A stretch of DNA of 5,557 nt, from positions 1 through 5,557 of the forward strand of contig JAEURM010000148.1 of assembly GCA_016789245.1 (NCBI GenBank), read 5' to 3'. The translations under genes and the position numbers were made by a program. The stretch's first letter is position 1, and every line of letters starts with the position of its first letter. Of the stretch, positions 1 through 5,410 are shown piece after piece. The notes beneath the pieces are model-generated. The model ran no database searches and was not told the DNA's origin. It worked only from the letters and a program-made list of their open reading frames with translations. Source of the stretch: Anaerolineales bacterium. Its GTDB lineage: Bacteria; Chloroflexota; Anaerolineae; Anaerolineales; UBA6663.

Positions 1-113
1 AGCGCGGGGTTTGGATGAGGTGCATGATTTTACTAGGACGCAGATGAACGCGGATTTTTGCCGATAAGAATTAAATCCGTGTGTATCAGTGTCAATCTGT
101 GTCCCGAAATTTC
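1..113. other. Left-edge intergenic stretch
   Basis: This is the sequence between the window edge and the stop codon of the metallophosphoesterase gene. Positions 36-104 are the inverted array annotated separately. The first 35 bases could belong to a neighbour. On the plus strand the frame starting at base 2 stays open to a TAA at 62-64, which would be the tail of a convergent gene reading through the repeat. On the minus strand an ATG at 25-23 opens eight codons (MHLIQTPR) that leave the window, without a recognisable ribosome binding site. Neither can be supported as a gene from so few bases. Confidence 0.4.
36..104. repeat. Opposed arrays of 10-nt ATCNGTGT-type units
   Basis: Three consecutive 10-base units on the plus strand, ATCCGTGTGT (75-84), ATCAGTGTCA (85-94) and ATCTGTGTCC (95-104), face two units of the same kind on the minus strand (36-55, reading ATCCGCGTTC then ATCTGCGTCC). 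A 15-20 base A/T-rich spacer separates the arrays. The outer ends 36-45 and 95-104 pair with one G-T wobble, and 48-57 pairs with 73-82 with one wobble, leaving the middle right-hand unit looped out. The element starts 10 bases beyond the stop codon of the metallophosphoesterase gene, so in RNA it could act as a 3' stem-loop. From memory, sequence of this type (CGCAGATGAACGCGGAT) recurs in many unrelated bacterial genomes, but I could not search. Confidence 0.75.
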
Positions 114-857
114 TTATCTCAACGAGCGCGTGTACTGCTCACGCAACCAACCGTTGAGGGGCAAATCAGTTTGCTGGATTACGCGCAGATGGGCGGCCAC
201 ATCAAAGGGCACGCGGCGTAAATTTACAGAAGCTACCCCTTCTGCCCAACTCACCAGTGCATATTCTGCCCACGGGAGCAGGGTGGGCCGATTGGCCTCC
301 AGCGAGGGCGTGAGAAATACATTACCTACACTGCCGGGGTTGATGACGAGCTGGCCGCGATGCTGGCGCAGAAGCTGAAAGTGCGTGTGCCCGCCCGCAA
401 AAATAGCGGCGCTCTGCCACGCTAACATCCGGTCTAACTCAGCGGTAGGCGTTTCGGCCAGAATCAAATCTATGTTGGAGAGTGGCGAGCCGTGAAAACA
501 CAACAGTTCCACGGCGGAGCTAAGTGTAACGGCGTGCGTGGGCGTGAAGGTGTGCAGAAAATCAAAATGCTCCGGCGTAAGTTGTTGGCGGCCCCAATCT
601 AATGAAGAATGCAGATGTGGTGGGATGTTGAGCGCTTCGGCTTTGGAGGGGTTTAGTAGGGCTTCATCATGGTTGCCCAAAATGCACGGGCACCGCAGTT
701 GCATCAGCCGCTCTAAAACAGCAATGGGTTGCGGGCCAAGCGTGGCTACATCGCCCAAGCAAATTGTGCCATCCACTGTTTGCCGTTCAATATCCGCCAG
801 CACTGCCTCCAGCGCGGTGGCGTTCCCGTGAATATCAGAAATTAAAGCGTAGCGCAT
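114..857 (-). CDS. Calcineurin-like metallophosphoesterase (YfcE/MJ0936-type)
   Basis: This 247-residue protein looks like a complete, soluble dimetal phosphoesterase. The family motifs are all present and in order: DxH at Asp8/His10 (SDIHGN), GD at Asp36 followed by GP at 41-42, GNHD with Asn62/His63, His122 in FHGSP, and GGHTH with His157/His159. NPGSVG at 173-178 is typical of the small YfcE/MJ0936-like branch, whose members hydrolyse phosphodiesters in vitro. The length is normal and there is no signal peptide or membrane segment, so it is probably cytoplasmic. The physiological substrate cannot be told from sequence. The ATG is directly followed by the conserved first beta strand, so the start is secure, although only a weak GCGGT precedes it. 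It lies 77 bases downstream of the alkaline-phosphatase-like gene on the same strand, and that gap is almost entirely a repeat array that could uncouple the two. Confidence 0.9.
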   Translation of the reverse strand: MRYALISDIHGNATALEAVLADIERQTVDGTICLGDVATLGPQPIAVLERLMQLRCPCILGNHDEALLNPSKAEALNIPPHLHSSLDWGRQQLTPEHFDFLHTFTPTHAVTLSSAVELLCFHGSPLSNIDLILAETPTAELDRMLAWQSAAIFAGGHTHFQLLRQHRGQLVINPGSVGNVFLTPSLEANRPTLLPWAEYALVSWAEGVASVNLRRVPFDVAAHLRVIQQTDLPLNGWLREQYTRSLR

Positions 858-869
858 AAATTTTTACCG

Positions 870-930
870 CATCGAATTTTACGAATTACGCGAACGAAAT
901 CTTTTCGTGCAATTCGCGTAATTCGATGAA
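870..930. repeat. Head-to-head arrays of 9-nt TTCG units forming a long hairpin
   Basis: On the plus strand three 9-base units abut: TTCGTGCAA (904-912), TTCGCGTAA (913-921) and TTCGATGAA (922-930). The minus strand carries a facing set (TTCGCGTAA, TTCGTAAAA, TTCGATGCG) over 894-868. As a result 882-894 (CGAATTACGCGAA) and 913-925 are perfect 13-base inverted repeats. Inside them CGAAA (895-899) pairs with TTTCG (903-907) around a TCT loop, leaving TGCAA as a one-sided bulge. The outer CATCGAATT (870-878) also matches 920-928, so two alternative pairings exist. The element fills 61 of the 77 bases between two same-strand genes. It includes a TAAAAT hexamer (minus strand, 881-876) that could be a -10 box for the metallophosphoesterase gene, but no -35 box is evident. 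Confidence 0.85.
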
Positions 931-934
931 AAAA

Positions 935-2152
935 CTAAAACTCTAACAAGCCTAAAGGAATTTCCATCTCTTGCGGCGTGAGGCCGCCGTGATGGCCGGA
1001 ATATCGCATTTCAAATCGGTCACGCTCATAAAACCAGACACTTTCACCGCGAAAGGGCAGAATGATAAGTTGCCCCATGCGGCCCCAAAACGCCGCGCTT
1101 GGCTCCGCCGGCCCAAACCAACCCTCGGCCGCTAAGGTTTTGGCCTGCGCCACCACGGCGACGCCCTCTAACGCGTGGCTTAGTTCCGCTTGCACTTCCG
1201 CCACGGCTTCTTCGTTCACATACAAAAACATATCGCGCGGCGCGCCGGCAGGTACCAACCAGTTTCCGGCGCGATTGCGCTTTAGGTGCGGGGCAATTTT
1301 GGCCCACACAGGCAAACGGTTGAGGTAGTGTGTGGTGCGCGGGTCAACTTCCACTTGGCCGTGATCGGCCGTGAGCAGGAGCAGGGCACGTGGCAGGCGG
1401 CGGCTGGCCCAACGCTCCAACGCATCCAGCGTGGCGAGAATTTCCGCTTCTACTTGCAATGAGTTTGGCCCATGGTCATGGCAGACTGAGTCCACTTTAT
1501 CAAAGTACAAGAAATAATAGCCCGGCCCGGGGCGGGTATTGAGCAGTTGGGTGAGGGTGGCCAATGCTTCTGCCAAAGATTTGTAACCGAAAACATCGGC
1601 ACCCCGAAACAAGTGGTTGGAGTACGGGCTAGGCGTGTAATCACGGTTTTGCAAGATTACGGACGGCACGCCTAATTGTTGATAGAAAGTGCGTGCGGGA
1701 TACAACTGGCTGGGCTTCACGCGGCTGGCGGTTAGCGTCTCGCGCTCTTTATCACCCACAAACGAGAACATCAGCGGCATGATGAGGGCTTCTACCTGCG
1801 GCTCATAATATTGCCACTCCACCAAGCCACTTTGCGCCACGGGCAAACCGCTGTGGATGCAGGTAACGTGCGCGGCGGTGGTGGACGGAAACTGCGCGGT
1901 GAGTTTATGCAAGCGGCCCGGCTGGGCAAAACGCTGGAGGAAGGGATGCGCGGCGTACTGCTCTATAAAGCGCCAGCCCAAAGCATCAATGAAGAACAAA
2001 ATTACTTTATCATATTGCGGAGCTAAGCCGCGCAAAATTTCCGGCGCGAGCGGGGATGTGTTGGAGCCGGTGAGCAGGCTATGCACCGTAGCAGGCAAAT
2101 CCGCAAAGCACCGCGCGTTGTACTGTGGAAAGACGAAGGTGGGGTGAGGCAT
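935..2152 (-). CDS. Alkaline-phosphatase-superfamily phosphodiesterase / nucleotide pyrophosphatase
   Basis: This 405-residue protein fits the type I phosphodiesterase/nucleotide pyrophosphatase branch of the alkaline phosphatase superfamily. The superfamily's two-metal site can be traced through the chain: Asp56 in FFIDALG, a Thr nucleophile in FPSTTAAH (Thr92, or Thr91), Asp218/Asp221 and His225 in YFDKVDSVCHDHG, Asp263-His264 in TADHG, and a late His in SGHHGG (387/388). GLPVAQSGLV at 102-111 matches the usual G-P-x-x-H/S-G-L turn after the nucleophile. No signal peptide is evident, so a cytoplasmic location is likely. The family hydrolyses phosphodiesters or phosphonates, and the substrate here is unknown. 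Only the ATG at 2152 gives a sensible N terminus, and no Shine-Dalgarno site lies close to it. The gene follows the M23 lipoprotein gene by 59 bases on the same strand, so cotranscription is plausible but unproven. Confidence 0.88.
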   Translation of the reverse strand: MPHPTFVFPQYNARCFADLPATVHSLLTGSNTSPLAPEILRGLAPQYDKVILFFIDALGWRFIEQYAAHPFLQRFAQPGRLHKLTAQFPSTTAAHVTCIHSGLPVAQSGLVEWQYYEPQVEALIMPLMFSFVGDKERETLTASRVKPSQLYPARTFYQQLGVPSVILQNRDYTPSPYSNHLFRGADVFGYKSLAEALATLTQLLNTRPGPGYYFLYFDKVDSVCHDHGPNSLQVEAEILATLDALERWASRRLPRALLLLTADHGQVEVDPRTTHYLNRLPVWAKIAPHLKRNRAGNWLVPAGAPRDMFLYVNEEAVAEVQAELSHALEGVAVVAQAKTLAAEGWFGPAEPSAAFWGRMGQLIILPFRGESVWFYERDRFEMRYSGHHGGLTPQEMEIPLGLLEF

Positions 2153-2211
2153 AAGCGCGCAGGGAAATAATCTGAGCCGCTGTTTTCCTTGCGGGCTAGT
2201 GTACTACATCC
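2153..2211 (-). other. Short gap between lipoprotein and phosphodiesterase genes
   Basis: The 59 bases separate two same-strand genes. An AAGGAAAAC purine stretch is present on the minus strand but lies about 30 bases before the ATG, too far for a ribosome binding site. I found no convincing terminator hairpin and no -35/-10 pair. This is the only gap in the window without a short-unit repeat that I can recognise. The simplest reading is readthrough transcription from the lipoprotein gene. Confidence 0.4.
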
Positions 2212-3618
2212 CTACGGCCGTGGTGTGGGCGTACGAGTTGGGGTGCGGGTAATGGTGGCCGTGCGCGTGGGTGAAGGGGTGCGCGAAGGCGTTAGCGTAT
2301 TGGTGGGGCGCGGCGTGCGCGTGCTGGTAGCGGTATTGGTGGAAGTAGGTGAGAGCGTGGCCGTTGGCGTGTTGGTGGGATACACCGGTGTGCGCGTCTC
2401 GGCAGGCAGGGCGTTGGTAATTAAGCCCACTTCTTCTTGCAGAATAATGAACGTGGTGCGGCCCGGCACTAAATCTACAAAGCCTTCCAGCACTTTTACT
2501 TCGCCCGGGTCAACGGGCGGCGGTGGCTGAATCAAGGCCGGTTGGCCAGCCACGCCTTCTAAGTTCGGGTCAAGGGTGGGTTGGGGAGAGGCTACCGGCG
2601 TGGGGGCCGCCAATCCCAAAATGGTGCGCAACCGGTAACGGCCCGCCGGCAAGTCCGAAATCACAAAGTTTTCGCGCCATTCATCATCGGGCCGCGCCAC
2701 TCGGTCTCCATACGTAAACACTGTATAGAGCAAGCGGTTAGAGTCGGCGGCGTAAATTTCAATGGGCTGGCTGTTAATGTAGCGGCCATTATCATCCAAC
2801 AACTGCCCGGCCAGCACGCCCCAGCCCGCGTACGGTGCTACCCACAGTTCTGGGTTGCGGGTGTGGGTGTAAGCGTTGCGGCCCACGCGCACTTCAAAAT
2901 GCAGGTGCGGGCCAATGGCCACGCCGGTTTGCCCCACTGCGCCCAGCAACTCGCCCGTTTGTACGCGTTGCCCTTCCTTCACCAATACATCCGAAAGATG
3001 CGCGTACAAGTTGAACACCGGCTGGCCGTTGTATTCTTGCTCCAATTTCACCACCACCAATTGGCCGTAGAACTTGGTGGCTGGCCCATACGCAATTAAT
3101 GAATCTTCACCGGCCACAATCACTACGCCGGGCGCGGCGGCCAGCACTTCCACACCGGTGCGGTTCACAAACTCCACGCCGTGGTGCGGTTCCCGCAAGC
3201 CTTGCTGAGTGGAGCCGTACGCATACGTCCGGTCTGGGTAGATATAGCTTTCCATGGGCACGGGGCGGGCCAACCAAAAATGTTCCGCCAGCGCGGCGCA
3301 AGCCTGATTGGGGCAGGGCGTGCCGGGCGTGGGCGGCGTGTCTGCCTGCACATCCGGTGTAATGGTGGCCCCGGCCGTGGGCACCTTGAACGGGGTGAGG
3401 ATGGGCGTGACGGTGGCAAATTCCAATGCTGGCGTGTTGGCGGGCACGGGCGTGGGCGCGCCTTGCGTCAGTAGTTCAGCCACGCGCGTTTCAATAAACT
3501 CAGTGGGGTTAGGGCCAGCGGCGTTGGCTTGTGGGGAGCAGGCGGAAAGCACAAGGCTGAAGGCAGTGAACAGTGAGCAGTACAAAGCCAGCGGTGATGA
3601 ATGAACCCCGCGCGGCAT
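2212..3618 (-). CDS. M23-family peptidase-like lipoprotein with Thr/Pro/Arg C-terminal tail
   Basis: The product (468 residues from the ATG at 3618) starts with a lipoprotein signal peptide: a hydrophobic stretch ending in LSAC, with the lipidated Cys encoded at 3540-3538. A Pro/Thr-rich linker and a CPNQAC pair follow. The M23 (LytM-like) domain has HHGVEF (3186-3169), YAHLS, and GPHLHFE (HxH at 2907-2899). A beta-sandwich-like segment (GQLLDDNGRYI to LPAGRYRL) and the Thr/Pro tail complete the chain. M23 domains cleave peptidoglycan cross-bridges or, when degenerate, activate other hydrolases. Here the usual zinc-binding HxxxD reads HxxxE. The frame is open to an ATG at 3711, but that extension runs through a palindromic repeat and would place 31 residues before the signal peptide. 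The chosen ATG also sits in the repeat and lacks a ribosome site, and a TTG at 3585 is possible, so the exact start is uncertain. Confidence 0.85.
   Translation of the reverse strand: MPRGVHSSPLALYCSLFTAFSLVLSACSPQANAAGPNPTEFIETRVAELLTQGAPTPVPANTPALEFATVTPILTPFKVPTAGATITPDVQADTPPTPGTPCPNQACAALAEHFWLARPVPMESYIYPDRTYAYGSTQQGLREPHHGVEFVNRTGVEVLAAAPGVVIVAGEDSLIAYGPATKFYGQLVVVKLEQEYNGQPVFNLYAHLSDVLVKEGQRVQTGELLGAVGQTGVAIGPHLHFEVRVGRNAYTHTRNPELWVAPYAGWGVLAGQLLDDNGRYINSQPIEIYAADSNRLLYTVFTYGDRVARPDDEWRENFVISDLPAGRYRLRTILGLAAPTPVASPQPTLDPNLEGVAGQPALIQPPPPVDPGEVKVLEGFVDLVPGRTTFIILQEEVGLITNALPAETRTPVYPTNTPTATLSPTSTNTATSTRTPRPTNTLTPSRTPSPTRTATITRTPTRTPTPRP
2215..2391 (-). repeat. Thr/Pro/Arg low-complexity coding tail of the M23 lipoprotein
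   Basis: The last 59 residues contain 23 Thr, 13 Pro and 7 Arg and no acidic residue, in irregular TxTxTP and RTPTP patterns that run right up to the stop codon. The DNA is a degenerate GTGGGCGTG-like minisatellite on the plus strand. Such stretches normally act as extended linkers between a cell-surface domain and an anchor. Here the anchor is at the other end of the protein (lipid-modified Cys), so the tail is free. Its net positive charge would allow binding to anionic wall polymers, which is inference. Confidence 0.85.
3564..3584. repeat. Three tandem 7-nt CAGTGAA units inside the signal peptide coding region
   Basis: CAGTGAA (3564-3570), CAGTGAG (3571-3577) and CAGTACA (3578-3584) stand in tandem. 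On the minus strand they encode residues 12-18 (LYCSLFT) of the lipoprotein signal peptide. The 7-base period is out of step with codons, so the peptide itself is not repetitive. I recall CAGTGAACAGTGA-type strings as common intergenic repeats, but three imperfect copies are few. Confidence 0.5.
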
Positions 3619-3664
3619 TGGCTGAAGCCAACGCCTGCTAGTGCGAAACCTGCTGAAGCAGGTT
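3618..3664. repeat. REP-like pair of GCTGAAGC palindromes
   Basis: TTGGCTGAAGCCAA (3618-3631) and AACCTGCTGAAGCAGGTT (3647-3664) are two palindromes sharing the core GCTGAAGC, with arms of 5 and 7 base pairs closing a TGAA loop on the plus strand. Fifteen bases (CGCCTGCTAGTGCGA) separate them. Paired palindromes with a shared core are the pattern of REP elements that are moved or copied by RAYT (Y1-type) transposases. No such transposase is in this window. The element lies between the formimidoyltransferase gene and the lipoprotein gene, with no T-run on either side, so it is not a standard intrinsic terminator. It also contains the likely lipoprotein start codon. Confidence 0.75.
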
Positions 3665-3784
3665 CTGACGAAATTGATAACCACTACTGCCCATTCAAAC
3701 TGTTGCGTCATTATCTAATTACCAGCTCACAAAATTATCTAGTAATAACCAATAACTACTAACAAAATTCTCCAATTCTCCAAC
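3665..3784. other. A/T-rich intergenic stretch with degenerate short repeats
   Basis: About 120 A/T-rich bases follow the stop codon of the formimidoyltransferase gene. Two exact AATTCTCC units stand in tandem at 3766-3781. Further up are two AATAAC copies and two copies of the 8-mer ATTATCTA (3710-3717 and 3734-3741). The base composition is clearly different from the G+C-rich genes on either side. A promoter for the lipoprotein gene could be here, since GATAAT-like hexamers occur on the minus strand, but none has a fitting -35 box. No intrinsic terminator for the upstream gene was seen. Confidence 0.5.
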
Positions 3785-5323
3785 CTATTTTCTCTCGCTC
3801 AAAGTTTTTTCCACCTGCGCCAGTGTGGCTTTTACTTGCGTTTCTAGCTCGTCAATTTCTTTCAGCCAACTTTCTGCGGCGGCTTGGTCTTGCACTTCAC
3901 TCGCGTTAGAGCGTACGTTAAGGGCCGCACACGCAAACGCGGCGCGAGAAAGATGCGCGGCACTGCCCGCATCGGATTTGGCGTTGATGTTGCCTTTAGC
4001 GGCGGCCACGGCGGCCAGCGCCAGAGTTTTAGCGGTAGCGCGCGCCACGCGCAGGGGCACGGCGGCGGCCCCATGATAGGCCTGCTCCACGGCGGCGGCG
4101 CGGGCGGCCACTTGCTCATCCGTCACTTTAGGCAGTTGGAAGGCGGCCATCACCGCATTGAACGAGGCGGAGTCTTCTTCAATGGCCGCTGTCAGTTCCG
4201 CGCGCAGGGCTTCTGCTTTTTCCAACACGTCCGTCATCTCAGCCGAAACGCTTTCGTATTTCTTTTTGCCGATGGTGAGCCGCGCTACCATGCCCACCAA
4301 GCCAGCGGCCATAGCGGCGGAGTATGCGGCGGCGGCGCCACCGCCCGGCGTGGCTGTGGCTGCGGCCAGCCGCTCAATAAAGCGGGTCTCATTTTCCGTC
4401 GCACCATCCTCGGCCACCGCCGCCGGCTGTGCGCTGAGCCGGTTTTCTAAAATCATCTCCGGCTTCAAGTTATCTAATTGCAAATACCATTGCGCGGCAT
4501 CGGCCAGCGCTTGTTGCGGAATCATGCCTACCAACTCGGCGTGGGTGATGCTGACGCCGTAGCGGGCCGCTTCTCGCCGCACCATTTCTTGCACGCGGGC
4601 AATGGGCGTTTTGGTGAAATCCGTCAGGTTCATGCTCACTTGCGCTTGGCCCTCTACTAAAAAGCCTTTGCCCTTTACAAACCGCAGGCCGCCAGAAAGA
4701 TGCCGCACGGCCTTAGCCACCTTATCTGCAATTTCAACGTTGCTCGTTCCCAAATAAATGTTGTACGCCACCAAAAATTGCCGCGCACCAATGGCCGTAC
4801 AGCCGGCTGGCCCCAGTTGCTTGGGGCCAAAATCCGGGTCACGTTTCGGGTCAACGCCAATCTCGGCCTTAATACCTTCATACTGGCCTTTGCGCACCTC
4901 AGCCAAGTTCACGCGCTCTGAGCGGCTGGCGGCGGCTTCATATAAATACACGGGGATGTTTAACTCACGGCCCACGCGCTCACCCAGCCGCCGCGCAATT
5001 ACCACGCAATCCGCCATGCTCACATTGCGGAGCGGGATGAAGGGCACCACATCGGTGGCGCCCATGCGCGGATGCTCGCCGGTGTGCTGATTCAAATCAA
5101 TCAGTTCCGCCGCTTTGGCCATGGCCGCAAAGGCCGCGTTTTCTACGCCCGCCGGTGAACCCACCAGCGTTACCACTGTGCGGTTATGGTCTGCGTCTGA
5201 ACTCACATCTAGCACTTGTACTTCCGCGCCACCTGCCGTTTTCATGGCGGCCACAATCGCCGCAATCACTTCCGGGCGGCGGCCTTCAGAAAAGTTGGGG
5301 ACGCATTCAACGAGTTGAGACAT
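3785..5323 (-). CDS. ftcD: Bifunctional glutamate formimidoyltransferase / formimidotetrahydrofolate cyclodeaminase
   Basis: This 512-residue protein is a fusion with the layout of animal FTCD. Residues 1 to about 180 form the transferase N domain (start VECVPNFSEGRR). His84 in TGEHPRMGATDVVPF corresponds to the catalytic histidine of the mammalian enzyme. Residues from about 180 to 295 form the transferase C domain (GARQFLVAYNIYL, then the GMIPQQAL region). After a short Ala/Glu-rich linker, residues from about 313 to 512 form the cyclodeaminase domain, with TPGGGAAAA at 325-333 and EEDSASFNAVMAAFQLPK. The enzyme transfers the formimino group of N-formimino-L-glutamate to tetrahydrofolate, then releases ammonia to give 5,10-methenyl-tetrahydrofolate, normally the last step of histidine degradation. 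No hut gene is in view. The ATG at 5323 was chosen over an in-frame ATG at 5410 because it has a strong ribosome binding site and begins at the family's conserved N terminus, and the longer form would cross the promoter and leader hairpin. Confidence 0.95.
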   Translation of the reverse strand: MSQLVECVPNFSEGRRPEVIAAIVAAMKTAGGAEVQVLDVSSDADHNRTVVTLVGSPAGVENAAFAAMAKAAELIDLNQHTGEHPRMGATDVVPFIPLRNVSMADCVVIARRLGERVGRELNIPVYLYEAAASRSERVNLAEVRKGQYEGIKAEIGVDPKRDPDFGPKQLGPAGCTAIGARQFLVAYNIYLGTSNVEIADKVAKAVRHLSGGLRFVKGKGFLVEGQAQVSMNLTDFTKTPIARVQEMVRREAARYGVSITHAELVGMIPQQALADAAQWYLQLDNLKPEMILENRLSAQPAAVAEDGATENETRFIERLAAATATPGGGAAAAYSAAMAAGLVGMVARLTIGKKKYESVSAEMTDVLEKAEALRAELTAAIEEDSASFNAVMAAFQLPKVTDEQVAARAAAVEQAYHGAAAVPLRVARATAKTLALAAVAAAKGNINAKSDAGSAAHLSRAAFACAALNVRSNASEVQDQAAAESWLKEIDELETQVKATLAQVEKTLSERK

Positions 5324-5329
5324 GGCGGT

Positions 5330-5335
5330 TCCTTT
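5330..5335 (-). promoter_or_regulatory. Ribosome binding site of the ftcD gene
   Basis: On the minus strand AAAGGA lies six bases before the ATG at 5323 (AAAGGAACCGCC then ATG). It is the clearest Shine-Dalgarno site in the window and settles the start codon in favour of the 512-residue product. Confidence 0.85.
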
Positions 5336-5346
5336 TATGATTTCGT

Positions 5347-5373
5347 AAAAAAAACCGTTGAGCTTCCCAACGG
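5347..5373 (-). terminator. Leader hairpin plus T8: intrinsic-terminator-like element upstream of ftcD
   Basis: Read on the minus strand, CCGTTGGG (5373-5366) pairs with CTCAACGG (5362-5355) around an AAG loop. This gives eight base pairs, one of them a G-T wobble. Eight T follow immediately (5354-5347). That is the textbook shape of a Rho-independent terminator. It lies inside the 5' leader of ftcD, starting about two bases after the predicted transcription start and ending 23 bases before the ATG. The opposite strand has no T-run after the stem, so it acts only toward ftcD. It may attenuate ftcD, or it may be a 5' stabilising stem. Confidence 0.7.
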
Positions 5374-5381
5374 CGGCTGAG

Positions 5382-5410
5382 ATTATAGAGTTTCTCGCAG
5401 AGAACGCCAA
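5382..5410 (-). promoter_or_regulatory. Sigma-70-type promoter of the ftcD gene
   Basis: On the minus strand TTGGCG (5410-5405) and a perfect TATAAT (5387-5382) are separated by 17 bases. The -35 box matches four of six consensus positions. Transcription should start near 5375, giving a leader of about 52 bases that holds the terminator-like hairpin and the ribosome binding site. The -35 box and most of the spacer fall in a short repeat (5396-5413). Confidence 0.75.

Noticed and set aside
36..104. CRISPR array
   Set aside because: The units are 10 bases long with no spacers, and they are arranged in opposed orientations.
58..378. 106-codon plus-strand frame at the left end
   Set aside because: It begins in the inverted array and overlaps the metallophosphoesterase gene antisense. 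Its first residues are a translation of the repeat.
2189..2530. Val/Gly-rich plus-strand frame that looks like a repeat protein
   Set aside because: It is the antisense reading of the Thr/Pro/Arg minisatellite, and the apparent repeat is explained by the real gene.
2581..3099. 172-codon plus-strand open frame opposite the M23 domain
   Set aside because: It is a shadow of the M23 coding sequence, with no family resemblance.
3618..3664. Palindrome pair as an intrinsic terminator for ftcD
   Set aside because: Neither palindrome is followed by a T-run on the minus strand, and the pair sits about 120 bases past the stop codon. A REP-like element fits better.
3619..3711. 31-residue N-terminal extension of the M23 lipoprotein from ATG at 3711
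   Set aside because: It runs through the GCTGAAGC palindromes and would put a long charged segment before an otherwise normal lipoprotein signal peptide.
3884..4450. 188-codon plus-strand open frame opposite ftcD
   Set aside because: It lies wholly antisense to a strongly recognised gene, is rich in Gly/Arg/His as expected for a G+C-rich shadow frame, and has no ribosome site or recognisable motif.
5324..5410. 29-residue N-terminal extension of the FTCD protein from an in-frame ATG at 5410
   Set aside because: It would translate the -10 box, the leader hairpin and the ribosome site. The family's conserved N terminus begins at the ATG at 5323.
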